Shown piece after piece: positions 25,594 to 34,800 of a DNA stretch of 64,000 nt. The stretch is from the NCBI RefSeq assembly GCF_003386205.1, contig NZ_QRDY01000005.1, forward strand, positions 248,001-312,000. The letters are read 5' to 3'. Every line of letters starts with the position of its first letter. Positions within the stretch are counted from its first letter, which is position 1. This stretch comes from Cohnella lupini (GTDB lineage Bacteria > Bacillota > Bacilli > Paenibacillales > Paenibacillaceae). Made by a program: the position numbers and the translations under genes. The notes beneath the pieces are model-generated. The model was not told where the DNA came from and did no database searches. It worked only from the letters and a program-made list of their open reading frames with translations.

Positions 25594-27924
25594 TTACTTG
25601 TAAATTCCCCTCCGAAGCTCAGTCCTACTTAATTGATTATCAAAAACATATAGGCAGTTAGGCTCCCCCTCAAATAGCAAAGCTTGATTCGCATAACGCA
25701 GCAAGGTTTGGTCCTTAGAAAAGGTTTGGATTCTGGCTTCAACCAGAATGCCATTCTCCCAGCTGATATCCACTTCCAAATTTCCTTTAGCGCGCAAACC
25801 TGAAACCTTCCCCGTAGGCCATTTTTTGGGAAGCGCCGGAAGCAGATGAATTTCTCCGGCATGACTCTGAAGCAGCATTTCCGCCATAGCCGCCATACCG
25901 CCGAAATTACCGTCCACGACAAAAATATTATTTTCTGCTCCAGCTATTCCCGGCTTAGAATAGGTTAATAAATTGTCAAAGCTCAGTTGTCCGATCAAAT
26001 GGGATAAATGCCCGTAAGCTCTTTCTCCGTCATGCAATCTGGCGAAGTTGACTGAAAAAGCGGCTGCCGTAAATTCCACATCCTCCAGATCTTCGCGGCT
26101 CCTGCGGTTTTCCAAGGTTCTCCTTGCCGCCGCGCTTAATTCCGCACTTCCCGCCGGCGTGATTTGGTTGCTGGGATATAAGCTATAGAGATGCGAGAGA
26201 TGACGATGATCGGGCACGGCCTCCTCATAATCTTCAAGCCATTCCTGCAACTGACCGTTTGTCCCTATCCGCAGAGGGGGTAATAAAGTCAAAGCATGCT
26301 TCAGCTTATCCTGCAGTTCGAAATCCACCTGAAGCAGTCCGGCTGATTTCAAACAAAAAGAAAAGAGGTCACGCACCAATACCTGGTCAAGCGTCGCCCC
26401 CATTGATAAGTGATGGGCACTCTCCTTATAACCATCCGCGTAAAAGCTATTTTCCGGCGAATTTGATGGACCCGTCACCAGCCAGCCGTATTTAGGATGT
26501 TGAATCATATAATCCAGGAAGAATGCCGCCGCTCCCTTTAGAATTGGATAAGCTTTGTCTTCGAGAAAATTCCGATCCCTGCCGAATTCATAATGTTCGC
26601 GAAGCTGAGTTGCAAGCCATAAGCCGCCCGTAACATGCAGCCCCCATGTATATTGCCAGCCTGGGGCCGTGAACAACCAGGCATTGGTGAATACATGGGC
26701 TACCCAGCCCTTGCAGCCATAAAAGTCTTGTGCCGTTGATTGGCCGGCGATGGACAAACGATCGATAAAATCAATCAATGGCAGCTGACTTTCCGACAAA
26801 TTGCTTACTTCCGCAGGATAATAATTCATCTCCGTATTGATATCCAGATGGTAGTCGCAGCTCCATTCCATGAGGTTGGCTTCCCCATCATTCCAAATAC
26901 CTTGCAGGTGCATGGGCAGAGGTGAATCTGCCCTTGAGCCAGCAATCATTAAATAGCGGCCATACTGAAAAAACAACGCAAACAATTGAGGATCGGCGTC
27001 CGGCTCGATCAAGAAAAGCCGTTTTCTTTCATCTATTGGAAGTTCGGCACGACTCGAATGTCCCAAATCGATATCCACTCGCCCGAACAAGCGGCGGTAA
27101 TCCGCAATATGAGCTTCTTTAAGTTTGGAAAAGCCTTTAGCTGCAGCTTGATCTATTTGCCGCTCTGCTTCCTTGTCCCATTGCTCGTTGTCTTGCTCAT
27201 AATCGGTGTTAACGGCAAAGTAAATAAAGGCTTCATCCGCATTCTCCACTACAATTTTATTGGATTCGTAGTTTATGGCTCCGCCGCTTGCGAATACCTT
27301 GACCACGCCTTTACAAAACACCCCGCACTCCCCGTCGCTGTGAATGGTTTCGGTTGCTTTCCCTTCAAAAGCAATCGTCCCCATATTCGTAAGCGAGCTG
27401 GCAAAGCTCGGCGTACTTCCCGAGATTCCAAGCGAGAATGATATTCCGCCCTTATGCTCGCTCCATAAGCGCGACGCTACAACCGAATCCACATGAGTCG
27501 CCAGCACCTCCCGTGAGACTGCCATTCCGTTTACATTATACGTTTTGCGTACAAGAGCATGGTCCAGATCGAGTTCACGTACGAAGTCCTCACCCTGATG
27601 CTCAAATTGCAGCAAAATATCGCATATATGCAGGTTAGTTCCGAAGTTGCCTTTTTCCGGTTGGAAGAGCTGGCTGGCCAGCTCTTCTCCCTGCTTATAG
27701 TTCCCCGCAAAAAAGGGCTGCCTTATCCGATCCAGATCGGCCCTGCCTTTGGAAGCACTGGGGGTTCTTTCCGCTTGTCCCGACCAATAAGTCAATTCCG
27801 TCATACGCCAGGTTTCATTTGCAATTCCACCATATACCACAGCCCCCAATCTTCCATTCCCCAGAGGCAGTCCTTGTTGCCAATTCACTGCAGGGCTGGA
27901 ATACCAAAGCTTCCAATTCTTCAT
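25594..27924 (-). CDS. Glycoside hydrolase family 95 protein (alpha-L-fucosidase type)
   Basis: 776 residues, no signal peptide, so a cytoplasmic enzyme acting on imported oligosaccharides. N-terminal beta-sandwich domain starts WYSSPAVNWQQGLPLGNGRL and MTELTYWSGQ. The (alpha/alpha)6 barrel contains HLQGIWNDGEANLMEWSCDY, the asparagine motif NTEMNYYPAEV, TWGLHVTGGLWLATQLREHY, HRHLSHLYSLYPSNQI and VVDGNFGGMAAMAEML with the late active-site Asp. Family members cleave alpha-1,2-L-fucosyl or alpha-L-galactosyl bonds; which one cannot be told. Last gene of the leftward sugar operon, 36 bases after the secreted protein gene. Confidence 0.92.
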   Translation of the reverse strand: MKNWKLWYSSPAVNWQQGLPLGNGRLGAVVYGGIANETWRMTELTYWSGQAERTPSASKGRADLDRIRQPFFAGNYKQGEELASQLFQPEKGNFGTNLHICDILLQFEHQGEDFVRELDLDHALVRKTYNVNGMAVSREVLATHVDSVVASRLWSEHKGGISFSLGISGSTPSFASSLTNMGTIAFEGKATETIHSDGECGVFCKGVVKVFASGGAINYESNKIVVENADEAFIYFAVNTDYEQDNEQWDKEAERQIDQAAAKGFSKLKEAHIADYRRLFGRVDIDLGHSSRAELPIDERKRLFLIEPDADPQLFALFFQYGRYLMIAGSRADSPLPMHLQGIWNDGEANLMEWSCDYHLDINTEMNYYPAEVSNLSESQLPLIDFIDRLSIAGQSTAQDFYGCKGWVAHVFTNAWLFTAPGWQYTWGLHVTGGLWLATQLREHYEFGRDRNFLEDKAYPILKGAAAFFLDYMIQHPKYGWLVTGPSNSPENSFYADGYKESAHHLSMGATLDQVLVRDLFSFCLKSAGLLQVDFELQDKLKHALTLLPPLRIGTNGQLQEWLEDYEEAVPDHRHLSHLYSLYPSNQITPAGSAELSAAARRTLENRRSREDLEDVEFTAAAFSVNFARLHDGERAYGHLSHLIGQLSFDNLLTYSKPGIAGAENNIFVVDGNFGGMAAMAEMLLQSHAGEIHLLPALPKKWPTGKVSGLRAKGNLEVDISWENGILVEARIQTFSKDQTLLRYANQALLFEGEPNCLYVFDNQLSRTELRRGIYK

Positions 27925-27960
27925 GCTATATCTACCATCCTTCTGTTTGACTTAGGAGGC

Positions 27961-29850
27961 TCAATTAAATACCTTAAGCGCGTCCAGAAGCATATACGTG
28001 CCCGAGGTTTTCACGCCTTTGATCGTGTGGGTTCCGCTAGTCGGCCAAGAGATGCTGTATACGACCTGTTGCGCCAATCTGCTGACGTTGTAGGTACTTA
28101 TCGTTTCCTTAAACACGCCGTCCACGTAAATATCGATATTCCCTTGAGCGGCTTCTTTCTCCGAGATTACGTCTACGCCTTTTCCCGTAAACGTATATTC
28201 GAAATAGTCTGAGTTGGTTGTCGTATATTTCACATCGTCGCTATAGTCCCCAAGACCTCTACCGGAGCTGGTAAGCCAGCTGCCGCCGTAGGTTATGCCG
28301 CTCGCATCGTTGTTCAGCTTCTGCAGACCTTTATAAACCTTGAAGGAATCGATATTCCCATAGGAATTGGTTTTATTGACAATCTTGATCGTGTGGCTTC
28401 CGTTGGATAACCCGCTAATACTGTATACGACTTGCTTCAGCAATCTCGAAGCATTGTTCAGGTTTACGTTTTGCTTAAACACATTGTCTATATAAACATC
28501 GACATTGCCCATATCCCAATTCTTCTCGCTCAGGTAATCAATTCCCGTACCTGTGAACGTATATTGCGCAACGGCTCCGATCACATTGGAGAAATGGCCA
28601 TCGTTATTATAATCGCCAAGGTCCCTGTCATTACTGTAAAACCAATTGCTATCATAGCTCATGGAAGAATGATCATCATTCACGGTGATAGCGTCACTGC
28701 CGTTCCCTACGGAAAAGCGAATTCTGAAATAGCGTTGTCCCCCGCCGGTCGGATAGAAATCTCTCGGATAGAAGATATAGAAATCATTACCTACGGTCGA
28801 ATTGTCATCGGACGTACCCGTGGAAAGACTCATAAAAGTCGAATAAGCCGGACGGAAGTTCGTTCCGCTCTGCGCGGCGTCAATGACCGTTTCCTCGCCC
28901 CAGTTAATCCCATCCGTAGAGGAATACATCAGCAGCCGGCTTCCGCCCTCGTCATTTACCGTAATCAGGTATTTGCCCAAGCCGGGAACATAGGCGGCAT
29001 CCGAATGAAAATCCCGCAGATTATGACCTGCGAAATAGTCCAACCCCGTGTTGGAAATAGTCCCCCCAGGTATAATATTGGAGCCCGTCCCTCCCATGCC
29101 CGCTTCCGTCCATGTACCCGCATTATACTTATAGAACGGTGTCGTTGTATTGCTGTCGATAGCTGTTTTAATTGCGGCTAAAGAGGCTTTGGCAACGCTC
29201 ATTCGTTTCTCGGTACCCGTCTGCTCGTTGTAATAAATATACAGATCGCTGCCGATTACCAGATAGGGAACACCGGCAACATTACCGGCGGCTGAATTGA
29301 CTCCGTTGGAAACAGGCTCCTTATAATTGACATTCGGACTCAACACATCGCCCAAGTATCGCCAATTCAAGCCATTGTCCGTTGATTTAGCCAAGCCCAG
29401 ATAGAAGCAGTCATTCGCCGAATTCGACCAGTATCTTTCCCTGTGGACAAGCCCCAGCAATGTGCCGTCCGCATATTTATAGACGCCGGAAATCCATGTC
29501 AATCCGTCCCATCCGGTGTGGTCGATATTCACGTTGCCGACGAAATTCTGGAAAGGGTTGCTTAACGGCCCGTAGTACAGCTTAAAGGCATCCCATTTCC
29601 CATTCAGGACATACAAGTTATTCGCATCCTTCTTCCATGTCCCTAATGTAGCATCGATATACGGATTAGTCGTATCATTCTGATTGGTTACTCTGTTGAT
29701 GTACTCGGGACCGTCAAAGCTAAGGCCGGCTACCGCTGCGCTTGCGGGTTTACCTAACAGCAGTACAGACATCAAGATAACGGCTGCGATAAATAAGATC
29801 AGGCTCCATACTGAAAGTTCCTTTTTCTGACTATCCATGGTCGTTGGCAT
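27961..29850 (-). CDS. Secreted beta-propeller-like glycosidase-family protein with two C-terminal repeat domains
   Basis: About 629 residues. ATG 29850 is favoured (GGGAG 9 bases upstream); the signal/anchor helix SVWSLILFIAAVILMSVLLLG ends with a likely cut after ASA. Residues about 45-385 read like a sialidase or GH43-type beta-propeller: LGLAKSTDNGLNWRYLG, RLLMYSSTDGINWGEE and SDLYIYYNEQ are Asp-box-like turns. Two tandem copies of a ~125-residue domain follow, each with GLGDYND/SDD, YxFTGxGxDxxSEK, GNxDxYxDxVFK and SRLxxQVVYSIS; this domain recurs in secreted Paenibacillus-type carbohydrases. Encoded between a permease and the GH95 fucosidase, so it probably trims or binds the same glycan outside the cell. 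Catalytic residues were not assignable. Confidence 0.75.
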   Translation of the reverse strand: MPTTMDSQKKELSVWSLILFIAAVILMSVLLLGKPASAAVAGLSFDGPEYINRVTNQNDTTNPYIDATLGTWKKDANNLYVLNGKWDAFKLYYGPLSNPFQNFVGNVNIDHTGWDGLTWISGVYKYADGTLLGLVHRERYWSNSANDCFYLGLAKSTDNGLNWRYLGDVLSPNVNYKEPVSNGVNSAAGNVAGVPYLVIGSDLYIYYNEQTGTEKRMSVAKASLAAIKTAIDSNTTTPFYKYNAGTWTEAGMGGTGSNIIPGGTISNTGLDYFAGHNLRDFHSDAAYVPGLGKYLITVNDEGGSRLLMYSSTDGINWGEETVIDAAQSGTNFRPAYSTFMSLSTGTSDDNSTVGNDFYIFYPRDFYPTGGGQRYFRIRFSVGNGSDAITVNDDHSSMSYDSNWFYSNDRDLGDYNNDGHFSNVIGAVAQYTFTGTGIDYLSEKNWDMGNVDVYIDNVFKQNVNLNNASRLLKQVVYSISGLSNGSHTIKIVNKTNSYGNIDSFKVYKGLQKLNNDASGITYGGSWLTSSGRGLGDYSDDVKYTTTNSDYFEYTFTGKGVDVISEKEAAQGNIDIYVDGVFKETISTYNVSRLAQQVVYSISWPTSGTHTIKGVKTSGTYMLLDALKVFN

Positions 29851-29889
29851 AATCACACGCTCCCTATCGAATAGTAAGCTTCTCCTGCT

Positions 29890-30714
29890 TCACCCTTTAA
29901 TGGCACCGGCCGTCATTCCGGAAATAATATATTTCTGTCCCAGCAAATACACGATTAGAGTAGGAAGCGCAATCATCGTCGCCCCGGCAAACAACAAATC
30001 ATGTCTGGAATAATAGGCGCCGATAAACTGATACAACAACAGAATAACTCCCCATTTGCTAGACTCCGTAACGAAGTACAAAGGAAATACGAAATCATTC
30101 CAGCAGCCGACAAAGTTGATTACCATTGCTGTCGCAGTAACAGGCTTTAATAACGGAAACAGGATGGAGATATACCTGCGCAGCGGGCCTGCTCCGTCTA
30201 TGACGCCTGCTTCATCCAAATCCGTAGGCAAATTTCGGATAAAGCTGTTGTACAAAAAGATCGTGAACGGTATGAAGCTTGCCGCATATAGCAGGATAAT
30301 TCCGTAATAAGAGTTAATCAGATGCAGCGTCTTCATGAGCTTGAATGTCGTTACCATATTCATCGGCGCAATCATGCCGACTAGAAATAAATTAAAGATC
30401 ATCCCGTTTATCCGGGTGTTCCTTCTCACCAGAATATAAGAGGCCATGGATGACAATACGGCACAGACGACAATTGATGAAATGCTGAAGATGGCGCTAT
30501 TCATGAAAGCTCTGGGAACATTGGCTTTCTTCAGCACCTCCACGTAGTTGTTAAAATGAAATACAGCGGGTAGCTTGGCCGTCATCATCTGCACTTCTGT
30601 CGCCGACTTCAATGAATTTACGATCACAAAGTACAATGGAATGAGGATCAGCAAGGTAGAACACCAAAGCGCGATTTCAACGACGAGGCGGGATTTGGTT
30701 CTGCTGCCGCTCAT
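29890..30714 (-). CDS. Carbohydrate ABC transporter permease, MalG type
   Basis: 274-residue inner-membrane importer subunit. Helices: LWCSTLLILIPLYFVIVNSL, SSIVVCAVLSSMASYILV, MIFNLFLVGMIAPMNMVTTF. The EAA loop is RNLPTDLDEAGVIDGAG, and the C-terminus ends QKYIISGMTAGAIKG, the canonical end of MalG-like proteins. The start overlaps the preceding permease stop as ATGA. With the MalF-type partner and the binding protein it forms the importer of the fucosidase locus. No ATPase is encoded here. Confidence 0.94.
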   Translation of the reverse strand: MSGSRTKSRLVVEIALWCSTLLILIPLYFVIVNSLKSATEVQMMTAKLPAVFHFNNYVEVLKKANVPRAFMNSAIFSISSIVVCAVLSSMASYILVRRNTRINGMIFNLFLVGMIAPMNMVTTFKLMKTLHLINSYYGIILLYAASFIPFTIFLYNSFIRNLPTDLDEAGVIDGAGPLRRYISILFPLLKPVTATAMVINFVGCWNDFVFPLYFVTESSKWGVILLLYQFIGAYYSRHDLLFAGATMIALPTLIVYLLGQKYIISGMTAGAIKG

Positions 30715-31598
30715 GATACATCCACCTCGAATTTCTTAAATACATAATTAACTCCGAAATAAGCAAGCGTAACGAACAGGAACAGGATCAAGCCCATAGC
30801 GGTTGAGTAGCCGTACGCTCCTTTTGAAAATTCATTCAGAACCGTGACATTGAGCACTTCCGTCGACCGTACGGGTCCGCCGTTAGATATCACATAAATC
30901 AGATCAAACACCTTAAGTCCGCTGATCATGCCGAATAACGTATTAAGAACGATCGCTTGGTACAAGTAAGGCAGCGTAACATAAAACAGCTTCTGGAATG
31001 AGCCTGCCCCATCGATTTCAGTTGCCTCGTATATTTCCTTGGGCACCATCTGCAGCGCAGCCAGAAAGATCGCCATCGCAAACCCCGACGCTCTCCAAAC
31101 CTCAACGGTAGCGACAGACCAAATGGCTATCTGCGGCTCCGCAATCCAAGCATGCGTCCAAGAGCTTAAACCGACTAGCTTTAATAGGCCATTCAAGATT
31201 CCATCCGGGCTATATATTTCCGAGAACATGATCCCTGTCAACACAACGGAAATCGTAATCGGCATAAAGAATATCGCTCTTAATATATTTTTGGTGCGGA
31301 TGCCTTCATTCAGCAGTAAGGCGAGGAGCAAGCCAATTATAATTTTCAGAACCGTCGTATAGATGGCGAACACGGCTGTGTTCCTGAAAACGCCGCCATT
31401 CCCTGAGGCACTGCTGAATATCTCGCGAAAATTATCGAAGCCAATAAACTTGACGACGCTGCCGACCGCATTCCAGTTGGTAAAGGCGTAATAGAAGCTG
31501 GCTAGATTGGGAATCAAGAACAGTACGAAATATAAGAGCAATGCGGGCAGCAATAGATACTGGGGAAACATTCTCTTCGTGAGTTTACTTACGCGCAT
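30711..31598 (-). CDS. Carbohydrate ABC transporter permease, MalF type
   Basis: 295-residue partner permease. Helices include LLLPALLLYFVLFLIPNLA, TTVLKIIIGLLLALLLN and ILRAIFFMPITISVVLTGIM; the EAA loop is LQMVPKEIYEATEIDGAG. ATG 31598 is preferred because AAAGGA lies 8 bases upstream; ATG 31607 is too close to it. Separated from the binding-protein gene by a hairpin (31615-31674). Confidence 0.94.
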   Translation of the reverse strand: MRVSKLTKRMFPQYLLLPALLLYFVLFLIPNLASFYYAFTNWNAVGSVVKFIGFDNFREIFSSASGNGGVFRNTAVFAIYTTVLKIIIGLLLALLLNEGIRTKNILRAIFFMPITISVVLTGIMFSEIYSPDGILNGLLKLVGLSSWTHAWIAEPQIAIWSVATVEVWRASGFAMAIFLAALQMVPKEIYEATEIDGAGSFQKLFYVTLPYLYQAIVLNTLFGMISGLKVFDLIYVISNGGPVRSTEVLNVTVLNEFSKGAYGYSTAMGLILFLFVTLAYFGVNYVFKKFEVDVS

Positions 31599-31614
31599 GG
31601 TTATCATCCTTTGA

Positions 31615-31674
31615 AATAATAAATGCGCACTGCAAACCCATCAACATCCATGCATCTGCAATGCGCATTATTCT
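31615..31674 (-). terminator. Intercistronic hairpin between binding protein and permease genes
   Basis: AATAATAAATGCGCA-c-TGCA and TGCA-a-TGCGCATTATT form a long imperfect stem with a loop of about 22 bases. It is in the same place as the stem-loop of the first sugar operon (602-624) and probably lowers permease expression relative to binding protein. Confidence 0.6.
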
Positions 31675-31692
31675 ATTTATTGAATTGCGACC

Positions 31693-33066
31693 TTATTGAG
31701 CTTGAGCGGTAAAGATTTTTTTGCGGTCGTTATCGATCGCTTCAAGCACTTGCTTAGGCGTTTTTTTACCTGCTAGAAGCTCTTGCACGTAATTGCCTAC
31801 AGCCGTACTGTCCCAGAATTGAATACCGGTTTCCATTGTCGTATTCACCGTTCCATCTGAGTTGGCACGCAAGGATTTTTCAAGATCGGCCTGAATCGCA
31901 GGAAGAGCTTTGAAGGCCGGATTTAATCCGGAAGCGGCATAATATTTGTCCAGTACGTCAGGTCTGCTGATGTAGCTTAAATATTGCTTGGCTGCATCAA
32001 TGTGTTTGCTATTCTTATTAATGACCCGAATAATTGTTCCATCGTAAACGGCAAGCGACCTATTATCCGCCAGAGGGGTAGGGAACTCTCCGAATTTGGC
32101 GAAATCGAATTCAGGGTACTGCGCTTTAGACTGCACATCCATATTGGATGGAACCATAAACATGGCATACTTGCCGGATTGCATCGTCGGAATCCCTTTG
32201 TCCCATGTATTGGAGAACGCGTCTTTTCCGAAATAGCCGTTATCGTAAAGGGTCTTATACTGCGTCAAAAAGGTTTCGAATTCCGGCACATCCGCATAGC
32301 TGGCCGTGTTCTGGTTCAGCTTGTCCATTAAGCCCGCATTGTTCTTCTCTCCGATCGGCCCCATTAAAGCGAACCAAATGCCAGAGTGCCAGCTGTCCTT
32401 CAACGGTTCATAGATGGGTGTTACGCCGCTGGCTTTGATCTTCTCGGATACGGCAACCAGATCATCAAATGTCTTCGGCACTTCTAGTCCCAGGCTGCTG
32501 AATATATCTTTGTTGTACATAATGCCCCAGCCGGCATTTTCGCCTTCCGGATTCCAACCTATGAATTTACCATTAAAGGTTCCGTTTCTTTTCGCAGCAT
32601 CCGTCAGAGTGGAAACCCAAGGCTCGTTGGATAAATCGAGAAAATTGGTGTCGGGCAAGAACTGCGCCGCGTTCGCTTCAGGCCAGATCAAGGAAATGTC
32701 CGCTCCCTCGCCTGCGGCAAGCTTTGCCTTGAGCACGCCTGCATATTGGTCAGCCGGCGCGATTTGTACATCTACCTTAATGCCGGTTTCTTTGGTGAAA
32801 TCGGCGATAATTTCTTGATCTATCGGACGAATCCAAGTATCTCCGCTTGCCGCGGTCAAAGAAATCGTCACATCCTGCTTGGGAATCTCGGTTGCGGATG
32901 GAGACGCTGATTCAGTTGGAGACGCTGATGCGGATGCTGTGGATGCCGACTGACTCGATTCAGCCGCACCTTTGTTATTGTTGCTGCCGCACCCTGCCAA
33001 TAATCCCGTAAATATCGTTAGAGCAATAGCTGTACTTAGAATAGACAGACCTTTCTTGTTACGCAC
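31693..33066 (-). CDS. Extracellular sugar-binding lipoprotein (ABC family 1)
   Basis: 457 residues from GTG 33066 (GGGAGGG upstream). Lipoprotein signal MRNKKGLSILSTAIALTIF with lipobox LAGC, Cys26, then a Ser/Ala/Thr-rich linker (about 27-60). Family 1 features: KAKLAAGEGADISLIWPEA, GWGIMYNKDIFSSLGLEVP and KYAMFMVPSNMDVQ. First transporter gene behind the YesM/YesN genes, which probably control it. A cre-like site lies about 75-90 bases upstream. The ligand is presumably an oligosaccharide cleaved by the GH95 enzyme. Confidence 0.94.
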   Translation of the reverse strand: MRNKKGLSILSTAIALTIFTGLLAGCGSNNNKGAAESSQSASTASASASPTESASPSATEIPKQDVTISLTAASGDTWIRPIDQEIIADFTKETGIKVDVQIAPADQYAGVLKAKLAAGEGADISLIWPEANAAQFLPDTNFLDLSNEPWVSTLTDAAKRNGTFNGKFIGWNPEGENAGWGIMYNKDIFSSLGLEVPKTFDDLVAVSEKIKASGVTPIYEPLKDSWHSGIWFALMGPIGEKNNAGLMDKLNQNTASYADVPEFETFLTQYKTLYDNGYFGKDAFSNTWDKGIPTMQSGKYAMFMVPSNMDVQSKAQYPEFDFAKFGEFPTPLADNRSLAVYDGTIIRVINKNSKHIDAAKQYLSYISRPDVLDKYYAASGLNPAFKALPAIQADLEKSLRANSDGTVNTTMETGIQFWDSTAVGNYVQELLAGKKTPKQVLEAIDNDRKKIFTAQAQ

Positions 33067-33140
33067 GCAAAACCCTCCCTCTGATTTTCAAACCCTGTTG
33101 CCGCAAGCTTTGTTATAACTCCTCCGGATGAGTTCCAACA

Positions 33141-33156
33141 AATAAAGCGCTTGCAA
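33141..33156 (-). promoter_or_regulatory. cre-like catabolite control site
   Basis: On the minus strand, TTGCAAGCGCTTTATT fits the CcpA consensus WTGNAARCGNWWWCA except for the final C. It lies just upstream of a weak promoter (TTGGAA, TATAAC) for the sugar-binding protein gene. Repression by preferred sugars is expected but not shown. Confidence 0.5.
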
Positions 33157-33239
33157 CATTAGTATACAAACGCGTGATAGGAGGGTAAATGTAGAAAAAA
33201 AAAGCGGCGTGTGTAAATTTTTAACCGCTTCCTCACTGG

Positions 33240-34799
33240 TTATATGGGGTCCGTCCGATACTCGGTAGGCGTCTTCCCGACATTGCTCTTAAATACCTTG
33301 CTGAAATAATGCGGATCGAAATAACCGATCATTTCCGCGATTATTCTCAGATCAAGCTCTTTATGCTCGACGATGAGCCGTTTGGCTTCCTCCATCCGCA
33401 GGCTGGTCAAATATTTCAGAGGCGTTTCATTTTTATGCTTTTTGAATATTTTCGTAAGGTAGGCCGAAGTGAAATTAAATTTGTGGGCAAGCTCCTCGAA
33501 GCTGATGTCCTCCGCATAATGATCCTGAAGGTATTGCTCGATTTTGTCGGAAAGCTCAGCCGTCTCCTCGATTATGTTCTTGGGGATTAAAGTACGCTCC
33601 AAGAGGCTCCACACCTTAGTACATAACGTCGCATAGTCAACGGATAAAGAAATCGAATCCAGGATTTGAGCTTCAATATCATCCCATTCGTCTTTTCCGA
33701 TCAGAATTTTGCTTCTCCTAAATAGATCAATAAGATCCCCGAAAGTCTTCTCAATCTGCCGCTGAGAATATCCTGCCGTTTCCCATGATTCAAATAATTT
33801 GAATAGGGCAGGCCTCAACAGTTCTGTGTTGTCTGTTTCCAGCAAAGAACTGATTCTGTTATAGGCGCTTGGTGAAACCCCTCCAGATGAATCTTCCCTC
33901 TTGCTCTTGATCTCGCTAGAGCTAAAATGGATGCTGGATTTCCCAAGCAGCATATTCCTTTCCAGCCGGCTTCTAAGCTCCTGGGCCACCTTCCACAATT
34001 CATGATTGGGAGTGATTTCAGCGTGAACGCTAATGTTAACAGCATAGGGTGCAACTGCTGCAAGAAGCGAAGCTTGAAGCCATTCTGCCGTGCTCTGAAT
34101 ATCGCTTATTTCATTATTCTCGGCCGCGGACAAGATTAGGAATTTCTGGTTAGACAGCTTCTCGTCGATCAGCCACCAGCTTTGCGATTTAGACGGGAGT
34201 TGCTCTATCGTCTGCTCCCAGTCTATCTGCCCCCACAAATCGGCAAAAAAATAGGCGCGGTTGATCGATGTCACATGATTGCATAGGTTGCCCAAGCAAA
34301 TCAGAACGATTTGATAACGGGCATCGTTGGTCAAAGTCGCCAATTCTCTAACTTGATTCTGACCTAACAATTCCGAAGAAATGATATTTCTTTCAATCAG
34401 ATCGTTCTTTGGGTAAACCACGTTGCGAACCCGATTAAGAGCATCCAGCAGCATTGCAGTATCCAAGGGCTTAAGCAAGTAATCCATAACTCCGAATCTC
34501 ATAGCCTGACGCGCATATTCGAATTCGTCATATCCGCTTAATACAATAACAGGCATTTCCGGGAAGAGCAGCCTTACCTGGCTTATCAGCTCTATCCCGT
34601 CCATAATCGGCATTTTAATATCCGTTATAATGGCGTCAGGCTTATGCGCCTTAATTAGGGCTAGCCCATTTTTCCCGTTATAAGCTTTAGCCACGACCGT
34701 GAATTCGGCTTGGCTTCCTTTTATTTTTTTAATGATATTTTCCAGAATAACGGGCTCGTCTTCGATGACGATAATTTTCAAGCTCTTTACTAGCTTCAT
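33240..34799 (-). CDS. YesN-type response regulator with AraC DNA-binding domain
   Basis: 519 residues. Receiver domain residues 8-125 with acidic residues E13/D14 and phosphoacceptor Asp60 in AIITDIKMPIMDG, and Lys in DYLLKPLDTAM. A middle region of about 270 residues has no recognised motif. The C-terminal AraC double helix-turn-helix is ISFEELAHKFNFTSAYLTKIFKKHKNETP and LRIIAEMIGYFDPHYFSKVFKSNVGKTPTEYR. GGAGGAAT precedes ATG 34799, two bases after the kinase stop. Likely activates the sugar transporter/glycosidase operon downstream. Confidence 0.95.
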   Translation of the reverse strand: MKLVKSLKIIVIEDEPVILENIIKKIKGSQAEFTVVAKAYNGKNGLALIKAHKPDAIITDIKMPIMDGIELISQVRLLFPEMPVIVLSGYDEFEYARQAMRFGVMDYLLKPLDTAMLLDALNRVRNVVYPKNDLIERNIISSELLGQNQVRELATLTNDARYQIVLICLGNLCNHVTSINRAYFFADLWGQIDWEQTIEQLPSKSQSWWLIDEKLSNQKFLILSAAENNEISDIQSTAEWLQASLLAAVAPYAVNISVHAEITPNHELWKVAQELRSRLERNMLLGKSSIHFSSSEIKSKREDSSGGVSPSAYNRISSLLETDNTELLRPALFKLFESWETAGYSQRQIEKTFGDLIDLFRRSKILIGKDEWDDIEAQILDSISLSVDYATLCTKVWSLLERTLIPKNIIEETAELSDKIEQYLQDHYAEDISFEELAHKFNFTSAYLTKIFKKHKNETPLKYLTSLRMEEAKRLIVEHKELDLRIIAEMIGYFDPHYFSKVFKSNVGKTPTEYRTDPI

Positions 34800-34800
34800 G

